Below are positions 63,535 through 64,000 of a stretch of DNA of 64,000 nucleotides, piece by piece. The notes under the pieces were generated by a model. The model saw nothing but the letters and a program-made list of their open reading frames with translations, ran no database searches and was not told the DNA's origin. The stretch is from Brasenia schreberi (lineage: Eukaryota > Streptophyta > Magnoliopsida > Nymphaeales > Cabombaceae). Numbering within the stretch: position 1 is the first letter of the stretch; every line of letters starts with the position of its first letter. The position numbers and the translations under genes are program-made. The DNA is taken from positions 35,855,001-35,919,000 of the forward strand of contig JAYKKT010000090.1 in assembly GCA_036023115.1 (NCBI GenBank). The letters are read 5' to 3'.

Positions 63535-64000
63535 AATTTTTACTTCTTTTTCTTTTTCATCCCCTTTTCTCCCTTCGATGACACGTTTCAACTCGGTTGT
63601 TGCCATGCTTTGCTATTTCTTGTACCTATTGAACACGTCAAGACACTTCCTTTCAGATTTTTTGTTGTTGATGAGTTGACACGAAGAATTTATTTTATTC
63701 TCAAGCAGGAGTTTGGGTCTGATTCGAGTGCACTGAAGCATAAACAATTAACAAACCAAACCAAACGGCTGGTTGGGTCGGAGCACGACCTAGTTTTTTC
63801 TATTTCAAGTGGACACACACGAAAAGACACAGCTCCATCACTCACACGAACACGAAACTTTTAGTTGGTGTATACCAGAACAAAAGAGGTAGAGATTTGC
63901 ATCTCCAGTGGGTCTAACAGACCCGCATTAACTTGGATCACTGAGATTATTCAAAAGAGGTAGGTCAACGTGGTACGCAATTAATGAAGGTCAGATCCAG
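63535..64000. other. Right end, nothing recognised
   Basis: A T-rich stretch after the tRNA and then unique sequence. Open frames here are short and lack recognisable domains. Confidence 0.4.

Overview
The window is nuclear DNA of a flowering plant. The reasons are GT-AG introns, plant-specific families (B3 domain, PPR, receptor-like cytoplasmic kinase, plant-type universal stress protein), an RTE-clade LINE of the kind common in plants, tRNA-derived SINEs and very long (TA)n and (CT)n arrays. The sequence does not let me name the genus. Nothing resembles a prokaryotic operon, CRISPR array or phage.

Layout, left to right. 1-7.9 kb: the first six exons of a NIPA-type magnesium transporter on the minus strand; its C-terminal exons are not visible. 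8-15.7 kb: no gene I can support; microsatellites, a 24-bp palindromic minisatellite and two local duplications. 15.9-16.3 kb: glucosamine-6-phosphate N-acetyltransferase (plus). 17.4-19.9 kb: a single-B3-domain protein (minus) followed by a decayed second B3 module. 20.7-23.9 kb: a nearly complete but mutated RTE LINE with an exact 15-bp target-site duplication. 25.4-25.7 kb: a small conserved plant gene carrying a frameshift. 28.0-29.6 kb: an intronless PPR protein like At1g64310 (minus). 32.8-35.8 kb: a 1016-residue TFIIS N-terminal-domain protein with EAR-like motifs (minus), with a probable long 5' leader reaching about 38.9 kb that hosts a LINE fragment. 39-45 kb: SINEs, short-word repeats and a possible solo LTR. 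45.5-46.6 kb: a receptor-like cytoplasmic kinase (plus). 50.3-54.7 kb: a UDP-galactose-transporter-1/GONST5-like gene (plus) with two visible defects in exon 2. 56.0-59.1 kb: a second, older RTE LINE. 60.7-61.8 kb: a three-exon universal stress protein (minus). 63.5 kb: a tRNA-Arg(TCT).

The genes are separate housekeeping, signalling and regulatory loci and show no sign of forming one pathway. The unusual material is how repeats meet genes: a (CT)n(TA)n array has erased a splice acceptor in the sugar-transporter gene, a 33-bp LINE stub sits between perfect 18-bp target-site duplications, and several genes carry single lesions that may be real or may be assembly errors. I found no convincing new biological system.
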